Assembly (NCBI RefSeq): GCF_000830005.1
Contig: NZ_CP010407.1
Coordinates: 4,073,001 to 4,137,000, forward strand
Reading direction: 5' to 3'
DNA from: Streptomyces vietnamensis
GTDB taxonomy: Bacteria > Actinomycetota > Actinomycetes > Streptomycetales > Streptomycetaceae
DNA length: 64,000 nt
Each line of letters begins with the position of its first letter. Within the stretch, counting starts at the first letter, position 1. The position numbers were made by a program, and so were the translations under genes. Under the pieces are notes generated by a model that ran no database searches, was not told the origin of the DNA, and was given only the letters and a program-made list of their open reading frames with translations. Positions 24,405-33,394 of the stretch are shown here, in pieces.

Positions 24405-25276
24405 GTTTCTCCCAGCAGTCGCTCGATAAGGGCCAGGGACTCCCCTGGCGGGAGTGCCTGAGCCCGGATGGTGCCATACCTCAGCTCAAGGATCCTCAGC
24501 TGTTTCGGCTCGTAGGTCGGGCGCCCGTTGAACGCACCGTCAGACCTTCCCACCGCTGTGCCGTCCTCGAACTTGAGCAGCTCGATCCTCCCGCTGAGGC
24601 CGGGGTGAGCCTCACTTTGCGTCGGCATCACCTGGAGCGTGACGTGATTCATGCGTCCCACCTCCAGCAGGCGTTCGAGCTGTTGCCGCCACACCATTGT
24701 GCCGCCAACCCTGCGCCTCAGCGTCGCCTCTTCCTGGACGAAGCTGAGCGACGGCGCAGGGGATCGCCCGAGGACCGACAGTCGCGCCATGCGGGCGGCA
24801 ACCAGCCGTTCCACCTCGCTCTCCGAGTACGCCGGCTGTCGAGCCTCGAACAGGGCTCGGGCGTGCTCAGGAGTCTGCAACAGGCCGTTGATGCTGATGC
24901 ACTCGTACACCCCGATCTCGACCGACCGTTCCTCAAGCTTGGCCAGCTCCCGGACCTTCTTCGGGTACCGGACCTTCGCCACGTCGTCCTTCATCGCCGC
25001 GATCAGCCCGCCCGCGTCCAGGACCTCGTCCGCCTTGTCCAGGTACTCGGGCCGGGGGATCCGCTTCCCGCCCTCGATCTTGTAGACGAGGTCCTCGCCG
25101 TACCCGACCGCGATCCCGAACTCGGCGGCCCGCATCCCCACCGCTTCCCTCCGCAGCCTCAACTGCCGTCCCACGGTAGCGATGACGGCCAGTCCCCAGT
25201 CGTCGTCCGGGTCGACCTCCCACCCCGGCTCGTCCGCCTCGCTCTTGAGGTTCCGTACTCCTTCGTCCACCGACAT
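24401..25276 (-). CDS. XRE-family regulator with DUF5753 domain (WhiJ-like)
   Basis: 291 aa. The N-terminal helix-turn-helix is at about residues 35-90 (LRLRREAVGMRAAEFGIAVG, then EDLVYKIEGGKRIPRPEYL). The DUF5753 effector domain follows (about 110-290: YECISINGLLQTPEHARALF; SFVQEEATLRRRVGG; ending LALIERLLGET). These regulators act with DUF397 partners and an anti-sigma-like ATPase. All three are here, with the ATPase divergent. A cluster of GGACAR repeats in the shared promoter region is the probable operator. Confidence 0.92.
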   Translation of the reverse strand: MSVDEGVRNLKSEADEPGWEVDPDDDWGLAVIATVGRQLRLRREAVGMRAAEFGIAVGYGEDLVYKIEGGKRIPRPEYLDKADEVLDAGGLIAAMKDDVAKVRYPKKVRELAKLEERSVEIGVYECISINGLLQTPEHARALFEARQPAYSESEVERLVAARMARLSVLGRSPAPSLSFVQEEATLRRRVGGTMVWRQQLERLLEVGRMNHVTLQVMPTQSEAHPGLSGRIELLKFEDGTAVGRSDGAFNGRPTYEPKQLRILELRYGTIRAQALPPGESLALIERLLGET

Positions 25277-25293
25277 GCGCGCCCTTCCTCCGG

Positions 25294-25370
25294 CTGTCCG
25301 ATCGCCGCAACACCCTTACCCTGCGTACGGGTTCGGACAGGCCGGACAGCAGTGGACAAGCCCCGGACAG
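25294..25370. promoter_or_regulatory. GGACAR repeat cluster, probable operator of the XRE regulator
   Basis: GGACAG/GGACAA direct hexamers at 25335, 25344, 25354 and 25365 (steps of 9, 10 and 11 bp, on one face of the helix), plus an opposite-strand copy (CTGTCC) at 25294-25299. All lie between the divergent XRE and ATPase genes. Confidence 0.65.
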
Positions 25371-25431
25371 TGACCCTACGCATCGGTGTCGTCACTGTTC
25401 ACGCTAGCCAGCAGCGACCACGCTCGGTGAC

Positions 25432-25839
25432 GTGAATCAGAAGAACACCACCCAAGTACCCGTACCGACCCACGACTTCCGGGTGCTGCTGTCACCCACG
25501 CCACGCGGAGCGAGGCTCGCCCGACTGCTCGCCCTCGAGTGGCTGCGGACCCGGGAACTCCCGTACGGCGTCGTCGAGTCCGCCGAACACGTCGTCGCCG
25601 AACTCGCCGCGAACGCCGCCACACACGGCCGGGTCACGGGGCGGAGCTTCCGGCTCGCGCTTCGGGTGCACGTGGACGTCCTCCGGATCGAGGTCACGGA
25701 CACCCGGGGCACCGACCTTCCCCGCCGACTCGGTCGCGGCCTCCTCCTCGTCGAGGCGCTCGCCGACCGGTGGGGCGTCGAGCCGGGACCCGTACCCCGG
25801 AAGACCGTATGGGCTGAACTCGACCTGCCGCATCTCTGA
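25432..25839 (+). CDS. RsbW-like ATP-binding protein (HATPase_c_2)
   Basis: 135-aa GHKL ATPase of the anti-sigma/serine-kinase type. The N box is VVAELAANAATHGRV, followed by LRIEVTDTRGTDLP (G1) and GRGLLLVEALADRWGVEP (G2). The start is a GTG at 25432. It is divergent from the XRE-DUF397 pair, the standard arrangement of the regulatory trio found many times in Streptomyces genomes. It probably sequesters a sigma factor or phosphorylates an antagonist; no sigma gene is adjacent. A hairpin follows its stop. Confidence 0.9.
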   Translation: MNQKNTTQVPVPTHDFRVLLSPTPRGARLARLLALEWLRTRELPYGVVESAEHVVAELAANAATHGRVTGRSFRLALRVHVDVLRIEVTDTRGTDLPRRLGRGLLLVEALADRWGVEPGPVPRKTVWAELDLPHL

Positions 25840-25859
25840 CCAGCGGAAACGACCCGCCC

Positions 25860-25889
25860 CACCGAACTCCCGGAATGGGGGGTTCGGTG
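25860..25889 (+). terminator. Hairpin after the ATPase gene
   Basis: CACCGAAC / GTTCGGTG with an extended CCC/GGG inner stem and a short loop, 20 nt after the stop. The remaining ~240 nt to the next gene hold only the GGCATATGCC palindrome at 26042-26051. Confidence 0.65.
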
Positions 25890-26041
25890 CGGCGGCCGGT
25901 CTTCCAAAGGACCACCGGGGAGAAAGAACCCCCACCAAACCCCACCCTTTCCCTCCCGGGCCGGACGCTCACTCGTGCGAGTGAAAGTCACCAACTGGGC
26001 TGGATTCGGGAGGGGTTGCCTGCTTTACGCTCGGCTCGACC

Positions 26042-26051
26042 GGCATATGCC
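26042..26051. promoter_or_regulatory. GGCATATGCC palindrome, second occurrence
   Basis: The same 10-bp core as in the 18-bp palindrome at 23602. About 80 nt upstream of the HTH protein start. Confidence 0.45.
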
Positions 26052-26128
26052 ACCAGACATGCGTCGGCCCTCGCTGGGACGGCAATCCCAAGACGAGGGC
26101 CTGACCACAAGGAAGAAGCAACCTTCCC

Positions 26129-26977
26129 GTGGATACTCGAAACACTAACGCGCGCACCTCCGCCCCGTCCCGTAACGGCGCGAAAACCCACCCCAAGGCG
26201 CGTACATGCGCCCGCTCCGGAGGCGTCATGCACGACAACGACCGCCACATCCGCCGCTTCACGGTGATCGGCAACCACCTCGCCCAACACCCCGAGCTGT
26301 CGTTGACCGCCATCGGCCTCGCCGCGCACATCCAGTCGCTGCCCACCGGGGCTTGCATCAGCATCAAGACCCTCGAGAGGAAGTTCCCAGAGGGGAGGAA
26401 GCGGATCAGCGACGCGCTGAACGAGCTGGAGGCCCACGGCTATCTGAGCCGGACACGAGAGCGCCTGGCGGACGGGCGGATGGTCACCCGTACGGTCTCG
26501 CGCAACAACCCGGGCCGGAGGGCCGCCGAAGAGCCACCGGCGAAGCCCCAGCTGCCCACCCGCCACCCGGAACCCCAGCGCAAGGCACTCCCCGCCGTCC
26601 CGCAGCCCGCCTACCCGGCCCCGGACCTCCTGGCGACGGCACTCGGGATCCTCAGCGACCTGCGCCGCGACGACCCGCGCCTGTACCTCTCCGCCACCGA
26701 CGTGGACCACCTGGCCCCGGGCGTCGCCACCTGGCTGGAACGCGAGGTCAGCCCAGAGGCCGTACGCCAGATCCTGACCTTCGCCCTGCCCCAGGAAGAA
26801 CTCCGCCGCCCGGCCGCCCTCCTGGCTCACCGCCTGAACGCCCATCTCCCGCCCCTGCCACCCTTCCGGCCGGCGGACCCGGGCGTCCGCCACCCCCTCC
26901 AGAACTGCGACACCTGCGACCGCGCCTACCGAGCCCCCGAACCGGGCACATGCGCCACCTGCACACCGACGACCTGA
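26129..26977 (+). CDS. Helix-turn-helix protein with C-terminal CxxC zinc-ribbon-like tail
   Basis: 282 aa (GTG start). A wHTH of the replication-initiator/DnaD type lies at about residues 34-115 (RFTVIGNHLAQHPELSLTAI; SIKTLERKFPEGRKRISDAL; LEAHGYLSRTRERLADGRMV). A Pro-rich linker follows, then a helical region and a C-terminal CDTCDRAYRAPEPGTCATC that looks zinc-binding. Similar proteins are frequent in Streptomyces accessory regions and mobile elements. The ATG at 26228 (249 aa) has a far better site (CGGAGG) and may be the true start; the upstream 33 codons are Arg-rich. It opens the toxin island. Confidence 0.72.
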   Translation: MDTRNTNARTSAPSRNGAKTHPKARTCARSGGVMHDNDRHIRRFTVIGNHLAQHPELSLTAIGLAAHIQSLPTGACISIKTLERKFPEGRKRISDALNELEAHGYLSRTRERLADGRMVTRTVSRNNPGRRAAEEPPAKPQLPTRHPEPQRKALPAVPQPAYPAPDLLATALGILSDLRRDDPRLYLSATDVDHLAPGVATWLEREVSPEAVRQILTFALPQEELRRPAALLAHRLNAHLPPLPPFRPADPGVRHPLQNCDTCDRAYRAPEPGTCATCTPTT

Positions 26978-27032
26978 CAGGGTGGGTCATTCCTCGTTGC
27001 TCGCGCGAATGTTCGCATGCCAGCCTGCGTGA

Positions 27033-27536
27033 GTGACTGAGCAGGGGGACGACAGACCGGAGACTCACCAGCTGTCACGGCTGGCGGAGTTGGCAAACGC
27101 GCCGGTGGCGACCGTACAGCCGAAACCCGCACCGGAGCCGGAACCGGCCGACGAGGCAGCGGCAACGGCCCGGCGCGACTTTGCGCGATTGCTCGGCGAA
27201 TTCCGGCGTACCGCCGTGCTCGTGCCGTTCGACGACCACGAGAGTCTCTGGACCGCGGACTTCAACGGGGTGCGGTGGATCTGCGCGTTCTCGGACGAGG
27301 AGGCGCTGGCGCGGTTCGCGGTGGCGCGCGGGGACGCCGAGCGGGAGTGGACGTACCGGACGATCCTCGGCGCGCGGCTTCTCGACGTGATGGTGCCGAT
27401 GCTGCCGGGTCCCGGCGGGGTCGCGCTGGACGCGGGCAGCGCGGACGGGGTGCTGTTTCCGCCGGTGGCGGGGGTCGTCCCGGACGCGGTGGCGGTCGAT
27501 CTCGGGGGTACGGAGACGGGGGCGGGGACACGATGA
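27033..27536 (+). CDS. SseB-like domain protein
   Basis: 167 aa, GTG start. A Pro/Glu/Ala-rich N-terminus is followed by an SseB N-terminal-type domain: LLGEFRRTAVLVPFDDHESL, GVRWICAFSDEEALARFAVA, and VALDAGSADGVLFPPVAGVV. SseB-like proteins are common next to WXG100/ESX-type genes in actinobacteria and may act as accessory or chaperone factors. Its stop overlaps the ATG of the next gene (ATGA), making the first step of a three-gene coupled operon ending in the RHS protein. Confidence 0.78.
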   Translation: MTEQGDDRPETHQLSRLAELANAPVATVQPKPAPEPEPADEAAATARRDFARLLGEFRRTAVLVPFDDHESLWTADFNGVRWICAFSDEEALARFAVARGDAEREWTYRTILGARLLDVMVPMLPGPGGVALDAGSADGVLFPPVAGVVPDAVAVDLGGTETGAGTR

Positions 27537-28117
27537 GCGGGAACGAGCCACATCTCGCGGTGCCGGCGGATGCGCTGGCGGCGATAGCGAAGGGCATCGA
27601 CCTGGCGCATGCCGAGCTGAAGGATCTCGGGATGATCGGCGAGGCGTCGGCGGGCCGGGGGTTCTCGGATCTCGCCCTGTCCGGTCTGGAGCTGGGGCAC
27701 GGCGGCCTGACGTCGCGGTTCAAGACGTTCTGCGAGCGCTGGGAGTGGGGCGTCCGCGCGCTGACCATGCGGGGGAACCAGTTCGCCGTCGGGGTCGGCC
27801 TGTCCGCGGGATCGTTCGCGGAGCACGAGCGGTACGTCAAGGACTCGATCAAGATCGTCGCGAACGCCGTCAACGGCAACCCGCACCTGTCCGAGGACGA
27901 GGTCAAGGAGATGAGCTGGGAGACCATCCGCGACCAGCACGCGTGGGACAACGCGGACGGGAGCGAGGAGTCGTTCAGGAAGGCTCAGGAAGAGGTCGAG
28001 CAGACCTGGAAGAACACCGGCGACGACGTCGTGGGCGAGAAGCTCAAGGCCGAGTTCCGCCCGAACAAGGCGACCATCGAGCAGGCTGATCAGCCGCGTT
28101 GGGGGGACGGCCGCTGA
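27533..28117 (+). CDS. Helical T7SS-type protein of the RHS operon
   Basis: 194 aa, no signal peptide. Predominantly amphipathic helical with a WxG-like turn (CERWEWGVRAL at about residues 66-76) and a long charged C-terminus (SFRKAQEEVEQTWKNTGDDV). Overlaps the SseB-like gene by 4 nt and the RHS gene by TGATG, so all three are translationally coupled. This suggests it is a secretion partner or adaptor of the RHS protein, like ESX-type pairs. The family name is not known to me. Confidence 0.72.
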   Translation: MSGNEPHLAVPADALAAIAKGIDLAHAELKDLGMIGEASAGRGFSDLALSGLELGHGGLTSRFKTFCERWEWGVRALTMRGNQFAVGVGLSAGSFAEHERYVKDSIKIVANAVNGNPHLSEDEVKEMSWETIRDQHAWDNADGSEESFRKAQEEVEQTWKNTGDDVVGEKLKAEFRPNKATIEQADQPRWGDGR

Positions 28118-31100
28118 TGGTGGACTGGGGCGGTTGGGTCGACAAGGGGATCGACAAGATCGGCGACGGCATAGGCGCCGGCATCGACAAGGGCAAGGAG
28201 TTCCTCGGCGAGGGCGTCGACCAGGCGACCGACATGACCGGTCGGATCCTCGACGCCGCGGGTACGCACGACTGGGCGGACGCGGTCGAGGACTGGGGTG
28301 ACAAGACCGCTTCCTCCCTGGGCGCAGAGGTCGGGGAGCAGCAGCTCGGGCAGACGGAGCAGGCGGACGAGCTCGTCCACGGCAAGCCGGAGAAGATCGC
28401 CGAGTCGGTGAAGAACCTCCGGGACTTCCAGAGGGCGTTCGACCTCGTCGGCGGCGGGATGAAGAAGCTGGACGCCGGTCACTGGAAGGGCGCGGCGGCG
28501 GACGCGTTCCGGTCGGCGTTCGAGACCCTGCCGACCGACTGGCTGCAGGCCGCCGACGCGATGGAGAACGCGGCCAGGGCGCTGGAGACGTACTCCCACG
28601 CGATCGTGAGCGCGCAGGGCAAGGCGCGCGAGGCGATAGCCCTGTACAAGGAGGGCGATGCGGACTCCAAGGCGGCCACCGAGACGTACGAGAAGAAGGT
28701 CGCCGCCTACAAGGCGGCGAGCAGCACCGACAGCCCGCTCCCCGACCCCGGGGATTTCTCCGACCCCGGCACGGCCAAGCGGAAGCGCGCCCAGGAGATC
28801 CTGAACGACGCGCGGAAGGCGCGCGACGAGGCCGCGGAGTCGGCGAAGGCGGCGGTCGGTGCGGCCCTCGCCCATGCGCCCAAGGAGCCGACGGGGCGCG
28901 AGCGGGTCAAGGCCGAGCTGATGGACTACGGCGTCGGCACGAGCATCGAGCTGGCCCACTTCAGCGGTGGCGTCGTCAAGGGCGGGGCCGGCCTGGTCGA
29001 CTTCGTCCGCTCGGTCAACCCGACCGACGTATACAACATGACCCACCCGGCGGAGTACTACAAGGGCGTCAACATGACGCTCGCCGGCCTGGTGTCCACG
29101 GTCGCGAACCCGGACAGGGCGCTGAAGAACGCCTGGGACTCGGCGAAGGGCGACCCGTCGGAGTTCCTCGGCCGGCTCCTGCCGGAGCTGATCGGCTCGA
29201 AGGGCACCGGCCTGGTGCGCGGAGGCGTACGCGCCGCGGTGAAGAACGGCACGAAGCACCTGCCGGAGGTGAAGAAGCCGGGCGGTGTCCGCGGGGATCA
29301 GGGGAAGGATCCGCACACCGCCGGCAAGACGGGCCGCGAGACGAAGTGCAAGAAGGACCCGATCGACATCGCGACGGGCCGGATGCTGCTGCCGCAGACC
29401 GACATCGCGCTGCCCGGTTCGCTGCCCCTCGTGTTCCGGCGCACGTTCGACTCCTCGCGCCGCTCGGGGCGCTGGTTCGGTCCGACGTGGTCGAGCACGG
29501 TGGACCAGAGGCTGGAGATCGATTCGGAAGGCGTCGTCTTCAGCTGCGACGAGGGCAGCCTCCTGGCCTATCCGCATCCGGCGCCGGGCGTCCCGGTCAT
29601 GCCCACGCACGGCCGGCAGTGGCCGCTGGACCGGGTGGAGGACGGCTACACGATCACGGACCCCGACAGCGGCACAGTCCGGCACTTCACCGACCACAGC
29701 GACGAACTCGCGCTCCTGGCCCAGATGGACGACCGCAACGGCCGCTGGATCGCATTCGAGTACGACGAGTCGGGCGCCCCGACGGCGATCGTCCACCACG
29801 GCGGGTATCACCTGAAGCTCACGACGAGCGAAGGGCATGTGACCGCCCTTCACCTCGCGGACCAGGAGATCCTGCGCTACGGCTACACGGACGGCCACCT
29901 GACCGAGGTCACCAACTCCTCGGGCAGACCCCTCCTCTTCGGCTGCGACGAGCACGGCCGCATCACCTCGTGGACGGACACCAACGGAAGCCGCTTCGAC
30001 TACGTCTACGACGACCAGGACCGCTGCACGTACCAGTCGGGCACGAACGGCCACCTGGAAGCGACGTTCACCTGGGACGACGTGGACCCGGCCACCGGCC
30101 TCCGCATCACCACCCTCACCGACGGCCTGGGTCACACCGAACGCCACCTGATCAACGACCGCGCGCAGGTGGTCGCCGAGATCGACGCCCTGGGTGGGGT
30201 CACCCGCTACGCGTACGACCGCCACAACCGCCTGCTGTCGCGGACGGACCCGCTGGGCCACACCGCCCGCACCACCTACGACGACCAGGGCCGGCCGACG
30301 GTACTGGAACGCCCGGACGGACGACAGGCACGGGCGGAGTACGACGAGCACGGCTTCCCGATACGCCTCACCGGCACCGACGGCAACGTCACCCGCCAGA
30401 CCTTCGACGAACGCGGCAACCGCACGTCGGTGACGGCCCCTTCGGGCGCCCGGACGGAGTTCGCGTACGACGAGTCGGGCCGGCTGACGTCGATGACGGA
30501 CCCACTGGGCGCCACGACGCGACTGGTCGTGGACGCCCGCGGCCTCCCTGTCGAGGTCACCGACCCACTGGGCGCGGTCACCCGCTACTCCTACGACGCC
30601 TTCGGCCGCACGGTCCAGGTCACGGACCCCCTGGGCGCGGTCACACGCCTGGAGTGGACGGTCGAAGGCCAGCCATCGAAACGCACTGCCCCAGACGGGA
30701 CGGTGGAGTCCTGGACGTACGACGGCGAGGGCAACTGCCTCAGCCACACGGACGCGCTGGGCGGCACGACGAGCTTCACGTACACCGACTTCGACCTGCT
30801 GACCTCCCGCACGGGCCCGGACGGGGTCCGCTACGAGTTCGCCCACGACTCGAACCTGCGCCTGACGAGGGTGACCAATCCCCAGGGCCTGACGTGGGAC
30901 TACGCGTACGACGCGGCGGGCCGACTGGTCGAGGAGACGGACTTCGACGACCGGACTCTGGGCTACGCGTACGACGAGTCGGGCCGACTCACCTCCCGCA
31001 CGAACGGCCTCGGGCAGGAGATCAGCTTCGAGCGCGACAGCCTGGGCCGCATAGTCCGCAAGGACGCCGAAGGTGCGGTCAGCACGTACGAGTACGACGT

Positions 31101-32799
31101 CTTCGACCAGCTGGCGACCGCGACCGGCCCGGACGCGACGCTGGCGCGCCTCCGGGACCGCTACGGCCGCCTCGTCTCGGAGACCGTGAACGGCCGCACG
31201 CTCTCGTTCGAGTACGACGCCGTGGGGCGCCGTACAGGGCGGACGACACCGGGTGGTTCGAAGAGCACGTGGTCGTACGACGCGGCGGGCCGCCGTACCG
31301 AACTGACCTCGTCGGGCCGAACATTGTCCTTCACTCACGACGCCCTGGGCCGCGAAACATCCCGCCGAATAGGCGACTTCGCGAACCTGTCGTCCTCGTT
31401 CGACACGATGGGCCGCCTCACCGCGCAGGAGGTCACGGGCGGTTCGGGCCGCCGTCTTCAGCACCGCGCGTACACGTACCGCGCGGACGGCGGCCTCATC
31501 GGCATCACGGACGAACTCTCTGGCGCCCGCCGCTTCGACCTGGACCAGGCGGGACGAGTGCTGGCCGTCCACGCCCACAACTGGACGGAGCGGTACGCCT
31601 ACGACGACGCCGGCAACCAGACGGAGGCGTCCTGGCCGTCGACGCACCCGTCCCACTCGTCGACGGGGGCACGTGCGTATACAGGGACGCGGATCACGAC
31701 CGCGGGCTCCGTCCGCTATGAACACGACGCCCAGGGCCGGATCGTCCTACGCCAGAAGACCCGCCTCTCCCGCAAGCCCGACACCTGGCGCTACGAGTGG
31801 GACGCGGAAGACCGCCTGACCTCGGTGACGACACCGGACGGCACGGTGTGGCGCTACGGGTACGACCCCCTGGGCCGCCGAATATCGAAGCAGTCCCCTT
31901 TCGAGACAGTCCACTTCACCTGGGACGGCGCCACTCTCTGCGAGCAGACGACCGAGGACATCACCCTCACCTGGGACCACGCAGGCCTGCGCCCCCTGGC
32001 CCAGACGGAACGCCGCACGGTCCCGGACTCCACCGACGAGCGCTTCTTCGCCATCGTCACCGACCTGGTCGGCACCCCGACGGAACTGGTCTCCGAGTCG
32101 GGCGACGTGGCCTGGCGCACCCGCGCAACGCTCTGGGGCACGACCACATGGACCCGCGACGCAACGGCCTACACCCCACTCCGCTTCCCGGGCCAATACT
32201 TCGACCCGGAATCGGGCCTCCACTACAACCACTTCCGCTACTACGACCCGGAATCGGCCCGCTACCTCTCCCCGGACCCTCTAGGCCTCGCCCCGGCCCC
32301 CAACCCGGCAACTTACGTCCACAATCCGCACACGTGGAGCGACCCGCTGGGCCTTGCGCCCGACGGGTGCCCTCCGAAGGGCGAGCTTTCAAACCCGTTC
32401 GAGAAGAGAGTCGACGCAGAACGAGCAGCCTTCGAAGCTGCTGGTGTTCCATACGGTGAATCCCCACTGGCCGAATGGACCGTGGTCGGCGACAAGAACC
32501 TCAAGCATGTCCCTGGGTATATTTATTCAAGCGACCGAGCTCACTGGGGTCATTTCAGACAGTTCGAGACCGAAAATGGATCCCGCGTAATCGTGGAGCA
32601 CACACACGACCCCGCTGGAACGCACTTCCACGCAGGAAAGCCGAAGAAACCTAGCGATAGATCCTTCGTGAACTTCGGATGGGACAATCAAAAGGTGATA
32701 CGCCCCGACGGCACAAACGGCTATCCTGAAAACATGGAGAGGTACCTCAAGATAAACAAGGAAGGCGGGGATCACCATTTCTTCTACAACGGGGAATGA
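28117..32799 (+). CDS. WXG/DUF6531/RHS-repeat polymorphic toxin
   Basis: 1560 aa. Residues 1-300 are helical with a WXG100-like motif W123-K-G125 (GHWKGAAADAFR) and no Sec signal, pointing to type VII-like secretion. DUF6531 begins near 412 (KKDPIDIATGRMLLPQTDIA). About 20 RHS/YD repeats (consensus YAYDxxGRL) span about 600-1350, forming the toxin shell. The core ends with YTPLRFPGQYFDPESGLHYN and RYLSPDPLGLAP, then DPLGLAP at about 1408. The tip (about 1413-1560) is a compact His-rich domain (VIVEHTHDPAGTHFHAGKPK; GGDHHFFY), probably a nuclease-like toxin of unassigned family. The tip DNA is much less GC-rich than the shell, a sign of tip exchange. Confidence 0.9.
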   Translation: MVDWGGWVDKGIDKIGDGIGAGIDKGKEFLGEGVDQATDMTGRILDAAGTHDWADAVEDWGDKTASSLGAEVGEQQLGQTEQADELVHGKPEKIAESVKNLRDFQRAFDLVGGGMKKLDAGHWKGAAADAFRSAFETLPTDWLQAADAMENAARALETYSHAIVSAQGKAREAIALYKEGDADSKAATETYEKKVAAYKAASSTDSPLPDPGDFSDPGTAKRKRAQEILNDARKARDEAAESAKAAVGAALAHAPKEPTGRERVKAELMDYGVGTSIELAHFSGGVVKGGAGLVDFVRSVNPTDVYNMTHPAEYYKGVNMTLAGLVSTVANPDRALKNAWDSAKGDPSEFLGRLLPELIGSKGTGLVRGGVRAAVKNGTKHLPEVKKPGGVRGDQGKDPHTAGKTGRETKCKKDPIDIATGRMLLPQTDIALPGSLPLVFRRTFDSSRRSGRWFGPTWSSTVDQRLEIDSEGVVFSCDEGSLLAYPHPAPGVPVMPTHGRQWPLDRVEDGYTITDPDSGTVRHFTDHSDELALLAQMDDRNGRWIAFEYDESGAPTAIVHHGGYHLKLTTSEGHVTALHLADQEILRYGYTDGHLTEVTNSSGRPLLFGCDEHGRITSWTDTNGSRFDYVYDDQDRCTYQSGTNGHLEATFTWDDVDPATGLRITTLTDGLGHTERHLINDRAQVVAEIDALGGVTRYAYDRHNRLLSRTDPLGHTARTTYDDQGRPTVLERPDGRQARAEYDEHGFPIRLTGTDGNVTRQTFDERGNRTSVTAPSGARTEFAYDESGRLTSMTDPLGATTRLVVDARGLPVEVTDPLGAVTRYSYDAFGRTVQVTDPLGAVTRLEWTVEGQPSKRTAPDGTVESWTYDGEGNCLSHTDALGGTTSFTYTDFDLLTSRTGPDGVRYEFAHDSNLRLTRVTNPQGLTWDYAYDAAGRLVEETDFDDRTLGYAYDESGRLTSRTNGLGQEISFERDSLGRIVRKDAEGAVSTYEYDVFDQLATATGPDATLARLRDRYGRLVSETVNGRTLSFEYDAVGRRTGRTTPGGSKSTWSYDAAGRRTELTSSGRTLSFTHDALGRETSRRIGDFANLSSSFDTMGRLTAQEVTGGSGRRLQHRAYTYRADGGLIGITDELSGARRFDLDQAGRVLAVHAHNWTERYAYDDAGNQTEASWPSTHPSHSSTGARAYTGTRITTAGSVRYEHDAQGRIVLRQKTRLSRKPDTWRYEWDAEDRLTSVTTPDGTVWRYGYDPLGRRISKQSPFETVHFTWDGATLCEQTTEDITLTWDHAGLRPLAQTERRTVPDSTDERFFAIVTDLVGTPTELVSESGDVAWRTRATLWGTTTWTRDATAYTPLRFPGQYFDPESGLHYNHFRYYDPESARYLSPDPLGLAPAPNPATYVHNPHTWSDPLGLAPDGCPPKGELSNPFEKRVDAERAAFEAAGVPYGESPLAEWTVVGDKNLKHVPGYIYSSDRAHWGHFRQFETENGSRVIVEHTHDPAGTHFHAGKPKKPSDRSFVNFGWDNQKVIRPDGTNGYPENMERYLKINKEGGDHHFFYNGE

Positions 32800-32890
32800 A
32801 GAATCTGCCAGACCAGAGTGGCAACAGGAGCTCGAGAAGAGCGGTCTCACTATTCTGGATCAAGCAGTACCAGCCGGATTTCCTGGGGTC

Positions 32891-33259
32891 ATGTCGGCGA
32901 TCTACGCCGTGAACGGAGTTGAAGTAGAGCCCAAGGTGTCGATCAGCGATTCGCTGCCTGACGCCGCAGCAGAGCTGGACCGCCAATGGGCGATCCAGGC
33001 AGAATCCAGTCACCTGGTATCAGGCGACAGGGAGTTCTACATCCTGGCTCCAGGCGCACGCGGGCACGAAATCGGATGGGTTCGCGTGAAGGACAACTCC
33101 GGATCGAATCTACCTTCGCGCATCGCGTCTGGCACCGGTGACGCCGCATTCCTGGCCGTTTCGACAAACGGCCGAGTGATGTGTGCTGTATCCACGGAAG
33201 ATGACGAGAAGTGGATCGTCGTGCATCACTTCCCGGCCGAGGGCCCGGGGGCCTCATAA
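32891..33259 (+). CDS. Putative immunity protein to the RHS tip toxin
   Basis: 122 aa from the first ATG, acidic and soluble, directly downstream of the toxin tip on the same strand and in the same lower-GC segment. No family recognised. Protein-like coding continues in frame upstream of this ATG (NEESARPEWQQELEKSGLTI then LDQAVPAGFPGV) back to a stop at 32753, yet no ATG, GTG or TTG occurs in that stretch. An ATT at 32777 preceded by AAGGCGGGG would give 160 aa and overlap the toxin end. So the start is uncertain. A strong terminator follows at 33342. Confidence 0.7.
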   Translation: MSAIYAVNGVEVEPKVSISDSLPDAAAELDRQWAIQAESSHLVSGDREFYILAPGARGHEIGWVRVKDNSGSNLPSRIASGTGDAAFLAVSTNGRVMCAVSTEDDEKWIVVHHFPAEGPGAS

Positions 33260-33341
33260 CGGCGAAGCGGTTGGTGGCCGCAATCTGTCGAGGCGGAGGT
33301 GGATGTCCGTGCCACGGACTGTTCGACCACCTGGGTCACGA

Positions 33342-33378
33342 GAAAGGCCCGGAACCTTCGTGAGGTTCCGGGCCTTTC
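33342..33378. terminator. Bidirectional terminator between toxin island and aspS
   Basis: GAAAGGCCCGGAACC / GGTTCCGGGCCTTTC: perfect 15-bp stem with 7-nt loop and T/A flanks, between convergent genes. Confidence 0.9.
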
Positions 33379-33394
33379 GTTGCGAGCAGGGGGC

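Noticed and set aside
28090..31725. Long open frame (1211 aa) antisense to the RHS gene
   Set aside because: The product is Arg/Val/Gly-rich with no domain, and is fully explained by the high third-position GC of the RHS gene. The sense frame carries DUF6531 and RHS motifs.
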